Source: Cognatundibacterium rivi (lineage in GTDB: Bacteria; Pseudomonadota; Gammaproteobacteria; Burkholderiales; Burkholderiaceae_D). Taken from it: a DNA stretch of 64,000 nucleotides. Below are positions 36,963-45,757 of the stretch, in pieces. How positions within the stretch are numbered: the first letter of the stretch is position 1; each line of letters opens with the position of its first letter. The position numbers and the translations under genes were made by a program. The stretch is taken from the NCBI RefSeq assembly GCF_018139565.1, contig NZ_JAGSPK010000001.1, positions 1-64,000 on the forward strand, written 5' to 3'. Under the pieces are notes generated by a model. The model saw only the letters and a program-made list of their open reading frames with translations, did no database searches and was not told the DNA's origin.

Positions 36963-38273
36963 ATGGCCTTATTTGATCACTTTCTGGTCATTGCTTTGCT
37001 GGTTGCGATCAGTGCATTTTTCTCGATGGCAGAAATTTCTCTTGCTGCGGCGAGAAAAATGAAATTGCAGGTACTGGAATCAGAAGGGGAATTGCGCGCA
37101 ACGAAAGTACTGGAGCTGCAACAGGCACCCGGTCATTTTTTTACCGTTGTACAAATCGGCCTGAACGCAGTCGCCATACTCGGCGGTATTCTGGGTGAAC
37201 AGGCACTGACGCCGTATTTTTCTGCAGTATTCCACGCATTATTCGGAGATCACAGTTGGGTCGATACTGCGAGTTTTCTGACCTCATTTGTCTTTGTTAC
37301 TTCCATTTTTATTCTTTTCGCTGATCTGATTCCAAAAAAACTGGCGATGATCGCACCTGAGTCCGTAGCGATGGTAGTGATTACCCCGATGCGTTTATGT
37401 GCCGGCGTGTTTAAGCCACTGGTATGGATATTCAATGGTTTATCCAATCTGATTTTCAAGTTACTGAATTTGCCGACGGTTCGCGACGAACAGATCACTT
37501 CGGATGAGATTTATGCGATGGTCGATGCCGGTGCTGAAGCAGGGGTATTGCAGGCACGTGAACACCATATGATAGGCAATGTGTTTGAGCTGGAAAGCCG
37601 CACCGTCCCGAGTGCCATGTCGCAACGCGACAGCATCGTATTTTTCACCTTGCAGGATACCGATGCCGTCATACGTCAGAAAATTGCAGATAATGCGCAC
37701 AGCAAGTTTCTGGTCTGCGATGGCCACATCGATAATGTCGTCGGTTACGTCGAGTCTAAGGATATTCTCAAGCGCGTGCTGACCAATCAGGCATTTTCCA
37801 AAGTACAGGAACTGTCGATCAGAACTGCGCTGGCGGTACCGGATTCACTGACTTTGTCGGAAATGCTTGAGCAATTTAAAGGGACGCGCGAGGATTTTGC
37901 CGTGATCCTCAATGAATACGCGCTGGTTGTCGGTGTCATCACGCTCAATGATGTCCTGAGTACACTGATGGGAAATCTGGTACATCCGTTTCTGGAAGAC
38001 CAGATCGTCCAGCGCGACACAAACTCGTGGTTGATTGACGGCGCGACAACGATAGAAGACGTATGTCGTGCACTGAACATAGATTCCTTGCCCGGGCAGG
38101 GCAGCTATGAGACTATTGCGGGCTTCATGATGACGATGCTCAAAAAGATACCGAAGCGTACCGATTTCGTCATGGTGGACCGGTATAAGTTTGAAGTGGT
38201 CGATATCGACCATTACCGTATCGATCAGCTGCTGGTCGTTCTTCAGCAAGAACCGCCGGCAACACCGGAATAA
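36963..38273 (+). CDS. CNNM/CorC-type hemolysin family protein
   Basis: A 436-residue membrane protein like E. coli YtfL: a DUF21/CNNM membrane domain (about 1-185, four helices), a pair of CBS domains (about 205-330) and a C-terminal CorC/HlyC domain (about 345-430). Such proteins are linked to Mg2+/Co2+ efflux or polyamine tolerance. GGGAG precedes the ATG. It diverges from the MFS gene and is followed by the hairpin at 38305-38340. Confidence 0.9.
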   Translation: MALFDHFLVIALLVAISAFFSMAEISLAAARKMKLQVLESEGELRATKVLELQQAPGHFFTVVQIGLNAVAILGGILGEQALTPYFSAVFHALFGDHSWVDTASFLTSFVFVTSIFILFADLIPKKLAMIAPESVAMVVITPMRLCAGVFKPLVWIFNGLSNLIFKLLNLPTVRDEQITSDEIYAMVDAGAEAGVLQAREHHMIGNVFELESRTVPSAMSQRDSIVFFTLQDTDAVIRQKIADNAHSKFLVCDGHIDNVVGYVESKDILKRVLTNQAFSKVQELSIRTALAVPDSLTLSEMLEQFKGTREDFAVILNEYALVVGVITLNDVLSTLMGNLVHPFLEDQIVQRDTNSWLIDGATTIEDVCRALNIDSLPGQGSYETIAGFMMTMLKKIPKRTDFVMVDRYKFEVVDIDHYRIDQLLVVLQQEPPATPE

Positions 38274-38304
38274 CGGCTTCTGTACAGAAGTCACTCATTT
38301 TCAG

Positions 38305-38340
38305 CGCCGCCAGCATCAGGTTGACGGCGTTTTCGTTTTT
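38305..38340 (+). terminator. probable intrinsic terminator
   Basis: CGCCG (38305-38309) pairs with CGGCG (38325-38329), followed by TTTTCGTTTTT. It lies between the CNNM/CorC gene and yegD; the stem is short, so termination may be partial. Confidence 0.55.
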
Positions 38341-38355
38341 TTATCAGGATGTTTC

Positions 38356-39630
38356 ATGTCGCAAGCTTGTGGAGTAGATTTTGGTACCTCAAACTCAACT
38401 GTGGGTTGGCATCGTGGCGCGCAATCCGTTTTGCTGGCGCTGGAACAAGATAAGCTGACTTTACCGTCGGTCATTTTCTTTAATGCCGAAGAACACGAGG
38501 TCAGCTACGGACGTGCAGCGCTGGCAAACTATCTGGCGGGGTATGAAGGGCGCCTGATGCGCTCGATGAAAAGCTTGCTGGGTACCAGCCTGATCGATGG
38601 CCAAACGGAAGTGATGGGCAAACCACTCGCATTTCGCGATTTGTTATCGCAATTTATCGGTGAACTGAAAAAACGTGCCGAACTATCCGCCGGACAAGCG
38701 TTTGAACATGCGGTATTCGGTCGTCCCGTCCATTTCATCGACGATAACCGCCAGGCCGATCAGATCGCCCAGAACACGCTGGAAGACATTGCCCGCGCAG
38801 TTGGTTTCAAAGAAGTGCATTTTCAGTTTGAACCTATCGCGGCCGCCTTCGATTATGAATCGCGCATAGAAAAAGAAGAGTTGGTTCTGATTGCCGATAT
38901 CGGCGGTGGTACTTCCGATTTTTCTCTGGTGCGTCTGGCACCTGAACGCGCTCATTTACTGGATAGGCATGACGATATTCTGGGTAATGGCGGCATCCAT
39001 ATCGGTGGTACGGATTTCGATAAATATCTGAGCCTGACCCACATCATGCCCTTGCTGGGATTAGGCGGCAGACTGGCGAATCAGACCGATGTGCCATCGA
39101 GTTATTATTTTAATCTGGCGACATGGCACACGATCAATCTGGCCTACACGCAAAAAGTCTGGCGGGAATTACAGGATGTATATCGCGACATACAAAGCAG
39201 CGATGTGCGTCAGCGCTTTGAACGCTTATTGAATCTGGTCGAAGACCGGGATGGGCACTGGCTGGCGATCAAATCAGAAGAAGCCAAGATTTTATTGTCG
39301 GATCAGGATGCCATCAATCTGCCGCTGGAACGTCTGCGCAGCAAACCGGTATCTGTGCCCTGTTCACTGATACTGGAACAAGAAGGCTTGCAATCAGCTA
39401 TCGGCCATCTGAGCCGCGATATTGCGCAAGCAGTCGCCAACGTATTGCAGCAGGCCGGTATTCGCCCCGATCAGGTGGACACAGTCTTCTTTACCGGCGG
39501 GTCCAGTGGCGTGCGCGGTTTGCGTCAGCAAATTGCGGCAATCGTGCCGAACGCACGTAAGGTGGAAGGCGATTTATTCGGCAGTATCGGAGCAGGTCTG
39601 GGCTTAGACGCAGCACGGCGATTCGCCTGA
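38356..39630 (+). CDS. yegD: Hsp70-family chaperone-like protein YegD
   Basis: A 424-residue actin-like ATPase related to DnaK. Phosphate 1 motif CGVDFGTSNSTVGW, phosphate 2 motif VLIADIGGGTSDFSLV and adenosine motif VFFTGGSSGVRGLR are all present. It lacks the substrate-binding domain of DnaK, as YegD does. The cellular role is not well defined. The ATG at 38356 was chosen because it opens the conserved ATPase core. It ends at a strong terminator. Confidence 0.92.
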   Translation: MSQACGVDFGTSNSTVGWHRGAQSVLLALEQDKLTLPSVIFFNAEEHEVSYGRAALANYLAGYEGRLMRSMKSLLGTSLIDGQTEVMGKPLAFRDLLSQFIGELKKRAELSAGQAFEHAVFGRPVHFIDDNRQADQIAQNTLEDIARAVGFKEVHFQFEPIAAAFDYESRIEKEELVLIADIGGGTSDFSLVRLAPERAHLLDRHDDILGNGGIHIGGTDFDKYLSLTHIMPLLGLGGRLANQTDVPSSYYFNLATWHTINLAYTQKVWRELQDVYRDIQSSDVRQRFERLLNLVEDRDGHWLAIKSEEAKILLSDQDAINLPLERLRSKPVSVPCSLILEQEGLQSAIGHLSRDIAQAVANVLQQAGIRPDQVDTVFFTGGSSGVRGLRQQIAAIVPNARKVEGDLFGSIGAGLGLDAARRFA

Positions 39631-39658
39631 CGATAGAAAAAATATCGCTTAAAAAATA

Positions 39659-39688
39659 AAACGGGCACCCGATGAAGGTGCCCGTTTT
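39659..39688. terminator. bidirectional intrinsic terminator
   Basis: A GC-rich stem ACGGGCACC / GGTGCCCGT (39661-39669, 39677-39685) with A and T flanks, between convergent yegD and the Spy-like gene. Confidence 0.9.
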
Positions 39689-39706
39689 ATTTTGCTTCTG
39701 AATGTT

Positions 39707-40228
39707 TTATGGCTTGTCCATCATACCCGGCGCATCGCCGCGTTTATGCATTTGCCGCGCCATGTGACCCTGCATTTTGTGCTGCAGGCGACGATGACTT
39801 TCATCAAAAATCTTTTGCTGTTCAGGCGTCAATGTCGCATAGAAAGTCTTCGTAGCAGCCAGACGATCCTGTAACGCCGATTGATGCTCTTTCATTTTTT
39901 CCAGCATTTTTTCCATGCGTTGCGGTGTGGTCAGCTTATCCAGCTCTTTAAAATCTTCGCGCGGCGGCATGGCTTTAGGCGTGACCGATTGTATGAATGT
40001 TTTCCACGCGGGCTCCTGTGCTGCCGTAATCTTTAAAGTATCGTGCAGCTCTGCCTGATGCTTGGCAAAACGTTCTTTCATCTGCTCTGGATTTTTACCA
40101 GGCTCTCCCATAGGATGTTGCGGACGGGGAGGGACGTCCGGTGCAGTTTGTGCTAACGCTATCGCACTGACGCCACAACAGGAAGTAAGGACAACTGCCA
40201 GCAAAGTTTGTTTGAAATTTTTCATCAT
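39707..40228 (-). CDS. Spy/CpxP-like periplasmic protein
   Basis: A 173-residue exported protein with a signal peptide (KNFKQTLLAVVLTSCCGVSA, cleaved near ALA-QT). The mature part is rich in charged residues, Met and His and carries the LTxxQ-type motifs of the Spy/CpxP family (LTTPQRMEKML, LTPEQQKIFDE), which bind misfolded proteins in the periplasm or damp CpxA signalling. Two adjacent ATGs (40228, 40225) are possible. It diverges from an OmpR/EnvZ-type system, with a palindromic repeat between. Confidence 0.85.
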   Translation of the reverse strand: MMKNFKQTLLAVVLTSCCGVSAIALAQTAPDVPPRPQHPMGEPGKNPEQMKERFAKHQAELHDTLKITAAQEPAWKTFIQSVTPKAMPPREDFKELDKLTTPQRMEKMLEKMKEHQSALQDRLAATKTFYATLTPEQQKIFDESHRRLQHKMQGHMARQMHKRGDAPGMMDKP

Positions 40229-40286
40229 TAATCTTTCTGAATGCACGGAAAAAGCTCAGACTTTGCAGATACTTTTTCTTTAAACA

Positions 40287-40350
40287 GGACTGACGCAAAA
40301 TTGCTCCGGTCAGGAGCCATAACGCCGATGGGGCGGTTTTGCGTCAGTCC
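40287..40350. repeat. palindromic GGACTGAYGCAA element, copy B
   Basis: A 64-base element with perfect 14-bp inverted ends, GGACTGACGCAAAA and TTTTGCGTCAGTCC, extended by a flanking A-T pair. Two small internal hairpins (GCTCC/GGAGC and CGCC/GGCG) would make a three-way junction. The reverse complement aligns with the left part of copy A (14869-14967). It lies about 60 bases upstream of the Spy-like gene and no transposase is nearby. Confidence 0.8.
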
Positions 40351-40466
40351 TATAAAATAAAACAACTGCAGTTGAGCAACATTGATCTGTCCACATCTTG
40401 CCGGGATAACAGTCAACAGTCTCATTGTGCTTGCGTCTTGTATCCGGTAAATATCAATTACGTTCA

Positions 40467-40561
40467 GGTTTGTATCTCTGTGTAACAACGCCGGAACGAG
40501 TGTCCGTCTGATGTTTCGTACTATGTCGGCAAAGCGTTATCATAACAAGACGATACAAACC
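40467..40561. promoter_or_regulatory. 10-bp inverted repeat flanking the response-regulator promoter region
   Basis: GGTTTGTATC (40467-40476) and its exact complement GATACAAACC (40552-40561) are 75 bases apart and enclose the region just upstream of the response regulator start at 40593. They may be paired binding sites of that regulator or of another factor. Confidence 0.45.
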
Positions 40562-40592
40562 CACGATGCCTTTCACGGAGACCCGGTTCATA

Positions 40593-41327
40593 ATGAAGAC
40601 CATGGATACCTCAAATAAAATACTCATTGTTGACGACGACCGCGATATCCGCAGTTTACTGGCGGAATATCTGGATCAGAACGGCTATTCCGCTGTCATG
40701 GCGGCGGATGGTACCGCGATGTGGGCGGCATTACAGGAACACCAATTTGAACTGATCGTCCTCGACCTGAATTTACCGGGAGACGACGGTCTGACTTTAT
40801 GCCGGAATCTTCGCAGCAAATCGACGATTCCCGTCATTATGCTGACCGCGCGTGGTGAACCTTTAGACCGGATACTCGGGCTGGAAATGGGTGCTGACGA
40901 CTATCTGCCGAAACCATTCGAGCCACGCGAATTACTGGCACGCATACGCAGTGTGTTAAGGCGAACACAAAATAATCAACTGGGTGCCAATAATGACGGT
41001 TTACAAAAACTGAAATTTGCCGGCTGGGTGCTGGATATGACTGCCCGTCATCTGATCGCCCCGGACGATATGATTGTTTCCTTGTCCGGTGCCGAATACA
41101 GGATGCTGAATATTTTTCTCGAACACCCGAATCGCGTCCTGAACCGGGATCAGTTATTGAATATGACACACGGCCGCGATGCCGATCCTTTTGATCGTTC
41201 TATCGATATCCAGATCAGCCGTCTGCGCCAGAAACTGCGGGAAGATGCGCGCTCTCCACAAATCATTAAAACAGTTCGTAACGGTGGCTATGTGCTGGCG
41301 GTGACAGTAACGGCAGAGAAGCACTGA
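40593..41327 (+). CDS. OmpR-family response regulator
   Basis: A 244-residue regulator: receiver domain (about 8-120) with the phosphorylated Asp58 in IVLDLNLPGDDG and the conserved Lys in DDYLPKPFEPREL, then an OmpR-type winged helix (about 140-240; SGAEYRMLNIFLEHPNRVLN, then VRNGGYVL). The start is uncertain: ATGs at 40566, 40593 and 40602 are in frame; GGAG at 40577-40580 best suits 40593. It overlaps the kinase by one base (TGATG). Confidence 0.92.
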   Translation: MKTMDTSNKILIVDDDRDIRSLLAEYLDQNGYSAVMAADGTAMWAALQEHQFELIVLDLNLPGDDGLTLCRNLRSKSTIPVIMLTARGEPLDRILGLEMGADDYLPKPFEPRELLARIRSVLRRTQNNQLGANNDGLQKLKFAGWVLDMTARHLIAPDDMIVSLSGAEYRMLNIFLEHPNRVLNRDQLLNMTHGRDADPFDRSIDIQISRLRQKLREDARSPQIIKTVRNGGYVLAVTVTAEKH

Positions 41328-42676
41328 TGGCGATGTTGTCGTCAATGTGGGGACGGGTTTTTGGCGCGCTTCTGATCGGCGTTTTATTATCCGCTACCCT
41401 GACAGTATGGCTGGCTTTTGGCGAGCGCGAAAAAACACTGATGCAATATCGCGAGTCACATTCTATCGACAGGATAGAACAGTTAATCAGTGCGCTCGAT
41501 ACCTTGCCCACAGCGAATCGCGAGAGTTTTCTGGCGACGGCGCCGCGGTTGGGGTTACAGGTCACCACATTACCCGAAAATATCAGCGATACCGGCCCGC
41601 GCTCAGAATACGCGCGAGCTGTCAGCGAACGGCTGGGTAGGAATTTCCGCGTACTGTCTCTGCCGACTGATCCGTCAACCTGCCCGCGTCCGCCCAAAAA
41701 TGCCGTGCTGATGCGAGTGCCATGTGAGGCGCTCAGTATTACCTTGCACGATGGCACCGTGTTACGTCTGACAGTGATGCCACCAAAAACACCAGCGCCA
41801 CCGCTGCGTGATGATTTCATACAATATTTCTTTTTATTTCTGACCTTCATTGCAGTATTGGCGTTGATTATTGCCAGAATGACGATGCGTCCTCTGCGCC
41901 ATATGGCAGAAGCGGCCACGGCACTGGGGCAAGACATTAATCGTCCGCCCTTACCTGAAAAAGGTGCCAGCGAGATCGTGACTGCGACACGGGCATTCAA
42001 TGCGATGCAGGCACGGATACGCCACCATATTTCACAGCGCACACATATGCTGGCGGCGATTACTCACGATTTACAAACACCCTTAACCCGTTTGCGTCTG
42101 CGCCTGGAAAAAGTCAGTGATGCTGAATTACGCGAAAAATTGATCGGTGATTTATCCGCTATGCAGATGATGATCAGGGAAGGATTGGATCTGGCACGCA
42201 GTATAGAAAGCAGTGAAACCCGCCGACCGCTGGATATTGATTCACTGCTCGACAGCGTTTGCAGTGATGCCACCGAGGCGGGGCAAGACGTCAGCTTTTC
42301 AGGATTGCCAGGAATTACGGTCTTAGCCAAACCTCAGGCGCTGCGGCGCTGTCTGACGAATCTGATTGATAATGCTGTTAAATACGGACACTACGCAAAA
42401 GTCAGTATGTCAAAAGAAAAAGACGGTGGCAAAGACGTTTTACAGATTTTCATACGGGACGGCGGCACTGGCATCCCAACAGAACTGCAAGAAAAAGTAT
42501 TCGAGCCGTTTTATCGCATGGAGACGTCACGCTCACGCGAATCCGGTGGTTCTGGTCTCGGGCTGACCATTGCGCAAAATATCGCGCAACAACATGACGG
42601 ACAACTGCAACTGCGCAACTTGCCCGAGGGCGGTCTGGAAGTACGCCTGACCCTGCCGATTCAGAATCTGCAATAA
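41327..42676 (+). CDS. EnvZ-like sensor histidine kinase
   Basis: A 449-residue inner-membrane kinase: two membrane helices (about 10-30 and 165-185) enclosing a periplasmic sensor, a HAMP linker (about 186-240), a HisKA domain with the phosphorylated His247 (AAITHDLQTPLTRLRLR) and an ATP-binding domain (NLIDNAVKYG, DGGTGIP, GGSGLGLTIAQNIA). The partner is the upstream regulator. The divergent Spy-like gene suggests an envelope stress signal, as with CpxAR (inference). Confidence 0.92.
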   Translation: MAMLSSMWGRVFGALLIGVLLSATLTVWLAFGEREKTLMQYRESHSIDRIEQLISALDTLPTANRESFLATAPRLGLQVTTLPENISDTGPRSEYARAVSERLGRNFRVLSLPTDPSTCPRPPKNAVLMRVPCEALSITLHDGTVLRLTVMPPKTPAPPLRDDFIQYFFLFLTFIAVLALIIARMTMRPLRHMAEAATALGQDINRPPLPEKGASEIVTATRAFNAMQARIRHHISQRTHMLAAITHDLQTPLTRLRLRLEKVSDAELREKLIGDLSAMQMMIREGLDLARSIESSETRRPLDIDSLLDSVCSDATEAGQDVSFSGLPGITVLAKPQALRRCLTNLIDNAVKYGHYAKVSMSKEKDGGKDVLQIFIRDGGTGIPTELQEKVFEPFYRMETSRSRESGGSGLGLTIAQNIAQQHDGQLQLRNLPEGGLEVRLTLPIQNLQ

Positions 42677-42686
42677 GCCTCTGCCA

Positions 42687-42719
42687 GAAAGCCCTATAGT
42701 CACATAGTAGCGGGCTTTC
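42687..42719. terminator. probable bidirectional terminator
   Basis: An 8-bp stem GAAAGCCC / GGGCTTTC (42687-42694, 42712-42719) with an inner CTAT/ATAG pairing. It lies between convergent kinase and dioxygenase genes; the T-run is short. Confidence 0.6.
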
Positions 42720-42730
42720 CGGCACGCGCC

Positions 42731-43507
42731 TCAGGATATGAGAACAGTCATCATACTGATGGCACCAAGATCCATACCATCCACAACGATCTCGGTCTTG
42801 TCATCACCATTTTTACTTCCCATCACATACAGCAACGGCAAAAAATGTTCAGAGGTCGGCACGGAGAGTGCAGCATCCTCACCGAATTGCTGGTAATTCA
42901 CCAGCTTTTCGGTGTCATCTTCGAGAATAGCTTTACGCATGGCATTATTGAAGCGGTGCGCCCAGTCAAAGCCGGGTGACTGAAAAGCCATACGGCGTAA
43001 ATTGTGCACCACATTACCGCTCGCCATCAGCATGATGCCCTCATCCCGCAAAGCCGCCAGCCGCCGTCCTAATTCGAAATGCCAACTGGCCGGCTGGGTC
43101 AGATCCAGGCTCAGTTGTAACACCGGGATTTGCGCCTGTGGATACATCTTCACCAGTACCGACCAGGTGCCGTGATCCAGCCCCCATTGCTGATCGAGTA
43201 CCACAGGTAACGGTGCAAGATGTTCAGCAATGTGCTGTGCCAGCGCCGGATCACCGGGAGCCGGATATTGAATGTCAAACAAGGCTTGCGGAAAACCACC
43301 GAAGTCATGAATCGTCTGCGGCTGCTTCATTGCCGTTATCGCCACACCACGCGTCATCCAGTGTGCCGATATCATCAGTATCGCTTTTGGCGTTGGAGAA
43401 CGTTGCCCCAATGCCTCCCAGGCCTGGGTATAAATATTATTTTCGATGGCATTCATGGGGCTGCCATGTCCGACGAAAATAGCTGGCATGCGCTGTGTCT
43501 GAGTCAT
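42731..43507 (-). CDS. ygiD: 4,5-DOPA extradiol dioxygenase family protein
   Basis: A 258-residue class III extradiol-type ring-opening dioxygenase like E. coli YgiD (LigB superfamily). Metal-binding His motifs GHGSPMNA, SAHWMTRG and LDHGTWSVL are intact, as is ASGNVVHNL. It may act on catechols or DOPA; the natural substrate is unclear. The start has a typical short N-terminus. It diverges from the DUF2721 gene across 218 bases with no recognisable element. Confidence 0.9.
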   Translation of the reverse strand: MTQTQRMPAIFVGHGSPMNAIENNIYTQAWEALGQRSPTPKAILMISAHWMTRGVAITAMKQPQTIHDFGGFPQALFDIQYPAPGDPALAQHIAEHLAPLPVVLDQQWGLDHGTWSVLVKMYPQAQIPVLQLSLDLTQPASWHFELGRRLAALRDEGIMLMASGNVVHNLRRMAFQSPGFDWAHRFNNAMRKAILEDDTEKLVNYQQFGEDAALSVPTSEHFLPLLYVMGSKNGDDKTEIVVDGMDLGAISMMTVLIS

Positions 43508-43725
43508 AAATAAGTCCTGATGTGATCTGGTTTGAATCTATCAACAATATATGCAACCTGAGCTCAATTATTGCAAGCACAAACCGGTATAAGGCAGGCT
43601 CACAAGCGACAGATAGTTAACAGTAACGGGCTCTAGGATAGAATATTTTTGAAAAGCAGGTAGGCAAGAACATCAATGCAATTCAGCTACAAGGTAGAAT
43701 CACGCAAAAATTAGAAAGGAATTTC

Positions 43726-44181
43726 ATGATCAGTCTTCAGCTTGGCGACGTCAGCCATATTATCCAACTCGCGATTGCGCCCGTTTTTCTGCTGACTGGT
43801 GTCGGCACGAAACTCGCCGTATTGACCAGCCGTCTGGCAAGGATTATCGACAGAGCGAGAGTGGTGGAAAATTTACTGCAGACAAACGCAACAGTGGGTC
43901 TCGAAGAGGAACTGGTTGAATTGTTTCAACGCTCACATCTGATCAATCGTGCAATTACGCTGAGCACAACCTGCGGCTTATTGATCTGTCTCGTGATTGC
44001 TGCGCTTTTTGTCGGTGACGCGGTTGGTTTGAATCTTGATAAATTAATTGCAGGTCTGTTCGTGGGCGGTATTTTGTCGCTGATCGGCAGCTTTGTTTAT
44101 TTTATGAGTGAAATCATCGTTGCAACTAGAACGCTGGATCGCCAACATCAACGCGACAGAATCAGACATTTGCAACGCTGA
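43726..44181 (+). CDS. DUF2721 family membrane protein
   Basis: A 151-residue protein with about three membrane helices: an N-terminal hydrophobic stretch (10-35) with IAPVFLLTGVGTKLAVLTSR typical of DUF2721, and two helices near 82-105 and 108-130. Function unknown. AGAAAGGAA precedes the ATG. It is convergent to a lipoprotein gene only 22 bases away. Confidence 0.85.
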   Translation: MISLQLGDVSHIIQLAIAPVFLLTGVGTKLAVLTSRLARIIDRARVVENLLQTNATVGLEEELVELFQRSHLINRAITLSTTCGLLICLVIAALFVGDAVGLNLDKLIAGLFVGGILSLIGSFVYFMSEIIVATRTLDRQHQRDRIRHLQR

Positions 44182-44203
44182 TTCTGTCGACGGAATATCG
44201 CTT

Positions 44204-45586
44204 TCAGTTCTTGGGCTGTACTTGCACCAGTAAATCGACACTGGCACTTCCGGGATTGGCCACCGTAATTGGAAAATAATCTGCCGACACCCGGAAACTC
44301 AGGGTTGTCGCGACAGATACGGTCGGCGCGATAAAACCAGCAATCTGCGAATTTGTGCCTACCAGTGTTACCAACGGAGTATTTGTCTGCGTCCAGCTGA
44401 AATACAGAGGCGATGATCCGGTGTAATTCGGTGTTTCTGCTTTCAACTGTACGCTGGCTCCGCTCTGTACTACCTGCACCAGATTGTATGAAGTTAATGT
44501 AATCGGCGGCAGGGCGCTGACAAAAAACACGACATCTTTTTGTTTAACGGTATCTGCCGAAGTCCCATCCGCCGCAATCGGTGCAGTAGAGGCGTTCAGC
44601 GTAAATACATAAGTTGATGTGGTCGTGACGACACTGGGAAAGACAACGCTGGCAACGCTGCTGGTCGGGTTGTAGATCGTCAGCGGAGTAGTGCCCGCCG
44701 GGCCGGATTTGAATTTCCACAGATAATAAATCGTACCGCTGACTTCTTTACCAAAGACGTCATACATCGTGGTTTTGCTGCCATCCAGCGCCACCGCAGC
44801 GCCAGGTTGCACAGTGCCGCCACTGTAAGAAATGGGGACAATTGTCGGCTTAAGAACAGGTGTGATCGTGATTTTCTGTGTCGCCGTACCAGTCTTTTGT
44901 TTATCGTCAGTGACACGGCATTGCAACTTGACGGTTGTGGCATCTTTCACTACGGGTGCGACAAAACTGCTGCTAGCACCGGTCGTGCTCGCCAGAGAAA
45001 TCGTCAGACCAGCTGCATCTTCGACCACCCATTGATAGGCATAGGCGGTGCCACTGGTGGCAGGCGTACCGCCACTACCAGCGCAACTCAGGCTGACCTT
45101 ATCACCGGATGTCACGCTCGCGTCAGCACCAGTCTGCGCCACAGGATTATTGGTCACCGAAGCGGATTGCAACACCTTTAATGTCGTCGAAGTGCTGGAC
45201 GTGTTTCCCTTTGCATCCGTTGCCAGCAAGGTCAGCTTATAAGTGTAGTCGGCGGTCAGTTTTGTGGGAGGTGTCAGTTGCAAGGTGCAACTCGCCGAAT
45301 TACCTGAGGTCAGCATCGTTTTGCAATCGGCATTCGTGATCGCAGTCAGCGGGTTGGCGCCCAGCGTCAGGGCTTCGGTCTGCCAGGACATTTGCGTTAT
45401 CTGTCCCGCAGAACTGCTGGCCTGCCCGATAAAGCTGAGTGCATCGCCAACGGATACCGTGGATGCAGAGGGCACGCTGACAGCAACCGGGGTGCTGCCA
45501 GTGCTACTGCTGCTAGTACCACCGCCGCCACAAGCGGACAACAGAATGCTGATGGCACTGAAAGTAATTAATCTGCTGAAAACCAC
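44204..45586 (-). CDS. large lipoprotein with Ig/PKD-like repeats
   Basis: A 460-residue predicted lipoprotein (SRLITFSAISILLSAC, Cys19, then GGGGTSSSSTGSTP). The mature part is very rich in Thr, Ser, Val and Ala and seems to hold four to five beta-sandwich modules resembling PKD or Ig-like domains (for example ADYTYKLTLLATDAKGNTSS and YAYQWVVEDAAG). Probably surface-exposed; no catalytic motif. The start is GTG with GGAG six bases upstream. Confidence 0.75.
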   Translation of the reverse strand: MVFSRLITFSAISILLSACGGGGTSSSSTGSTPVAVSVPSASTVSVGDALSFIGQASSSAGQITQMSWQTEALTLGANPLTAITNADCKTMLTSGNSASCTLQLTPPTKLTADYTYKLTLLATDAKGNTSSTSTTLKVLQSASVTNNPVAQTGADASVTSGDKVSLSCAGSGGTPATSGTAYAYQWVVEDAAGLTISLASTTGASSSFVAPVVKDATTVKLQCRVTDDKQKTGTATQKITITPVLKPTIVPISYSGGTVQPGAAVALDGSKTTMYDVFGKEVSGTIYYLWKFKSGPAGTTPLTIYNPTSSVASVVFPSVVTTTSTYVFTLNASTAPIAADGTSADTVKQKDVVFFVSALPPITLTSYNLVQVVQSGASVQLKAETPNYTGSSPLYFSWTQTNTPLVTLVGTNSQIAGFIAPTVSVATTLSFRVSADYFPITVANPGSASVDLLVQVQPKN

Positions 45587-45757
45587 GGTAACTCCGATAT
45601 GAAAATTGAGACTGACAGCACATTGTAACGTCAGCAGTAAAACAGAATATGTTCAAAATTACAAAACTCAGAAATTAGTTCCAATTTTACGAACGATCAT
45701 GCAATTCCAGCTGAAATATGGCACTCTAAATAAAACACTATTCCAAGGAGACTCTGA

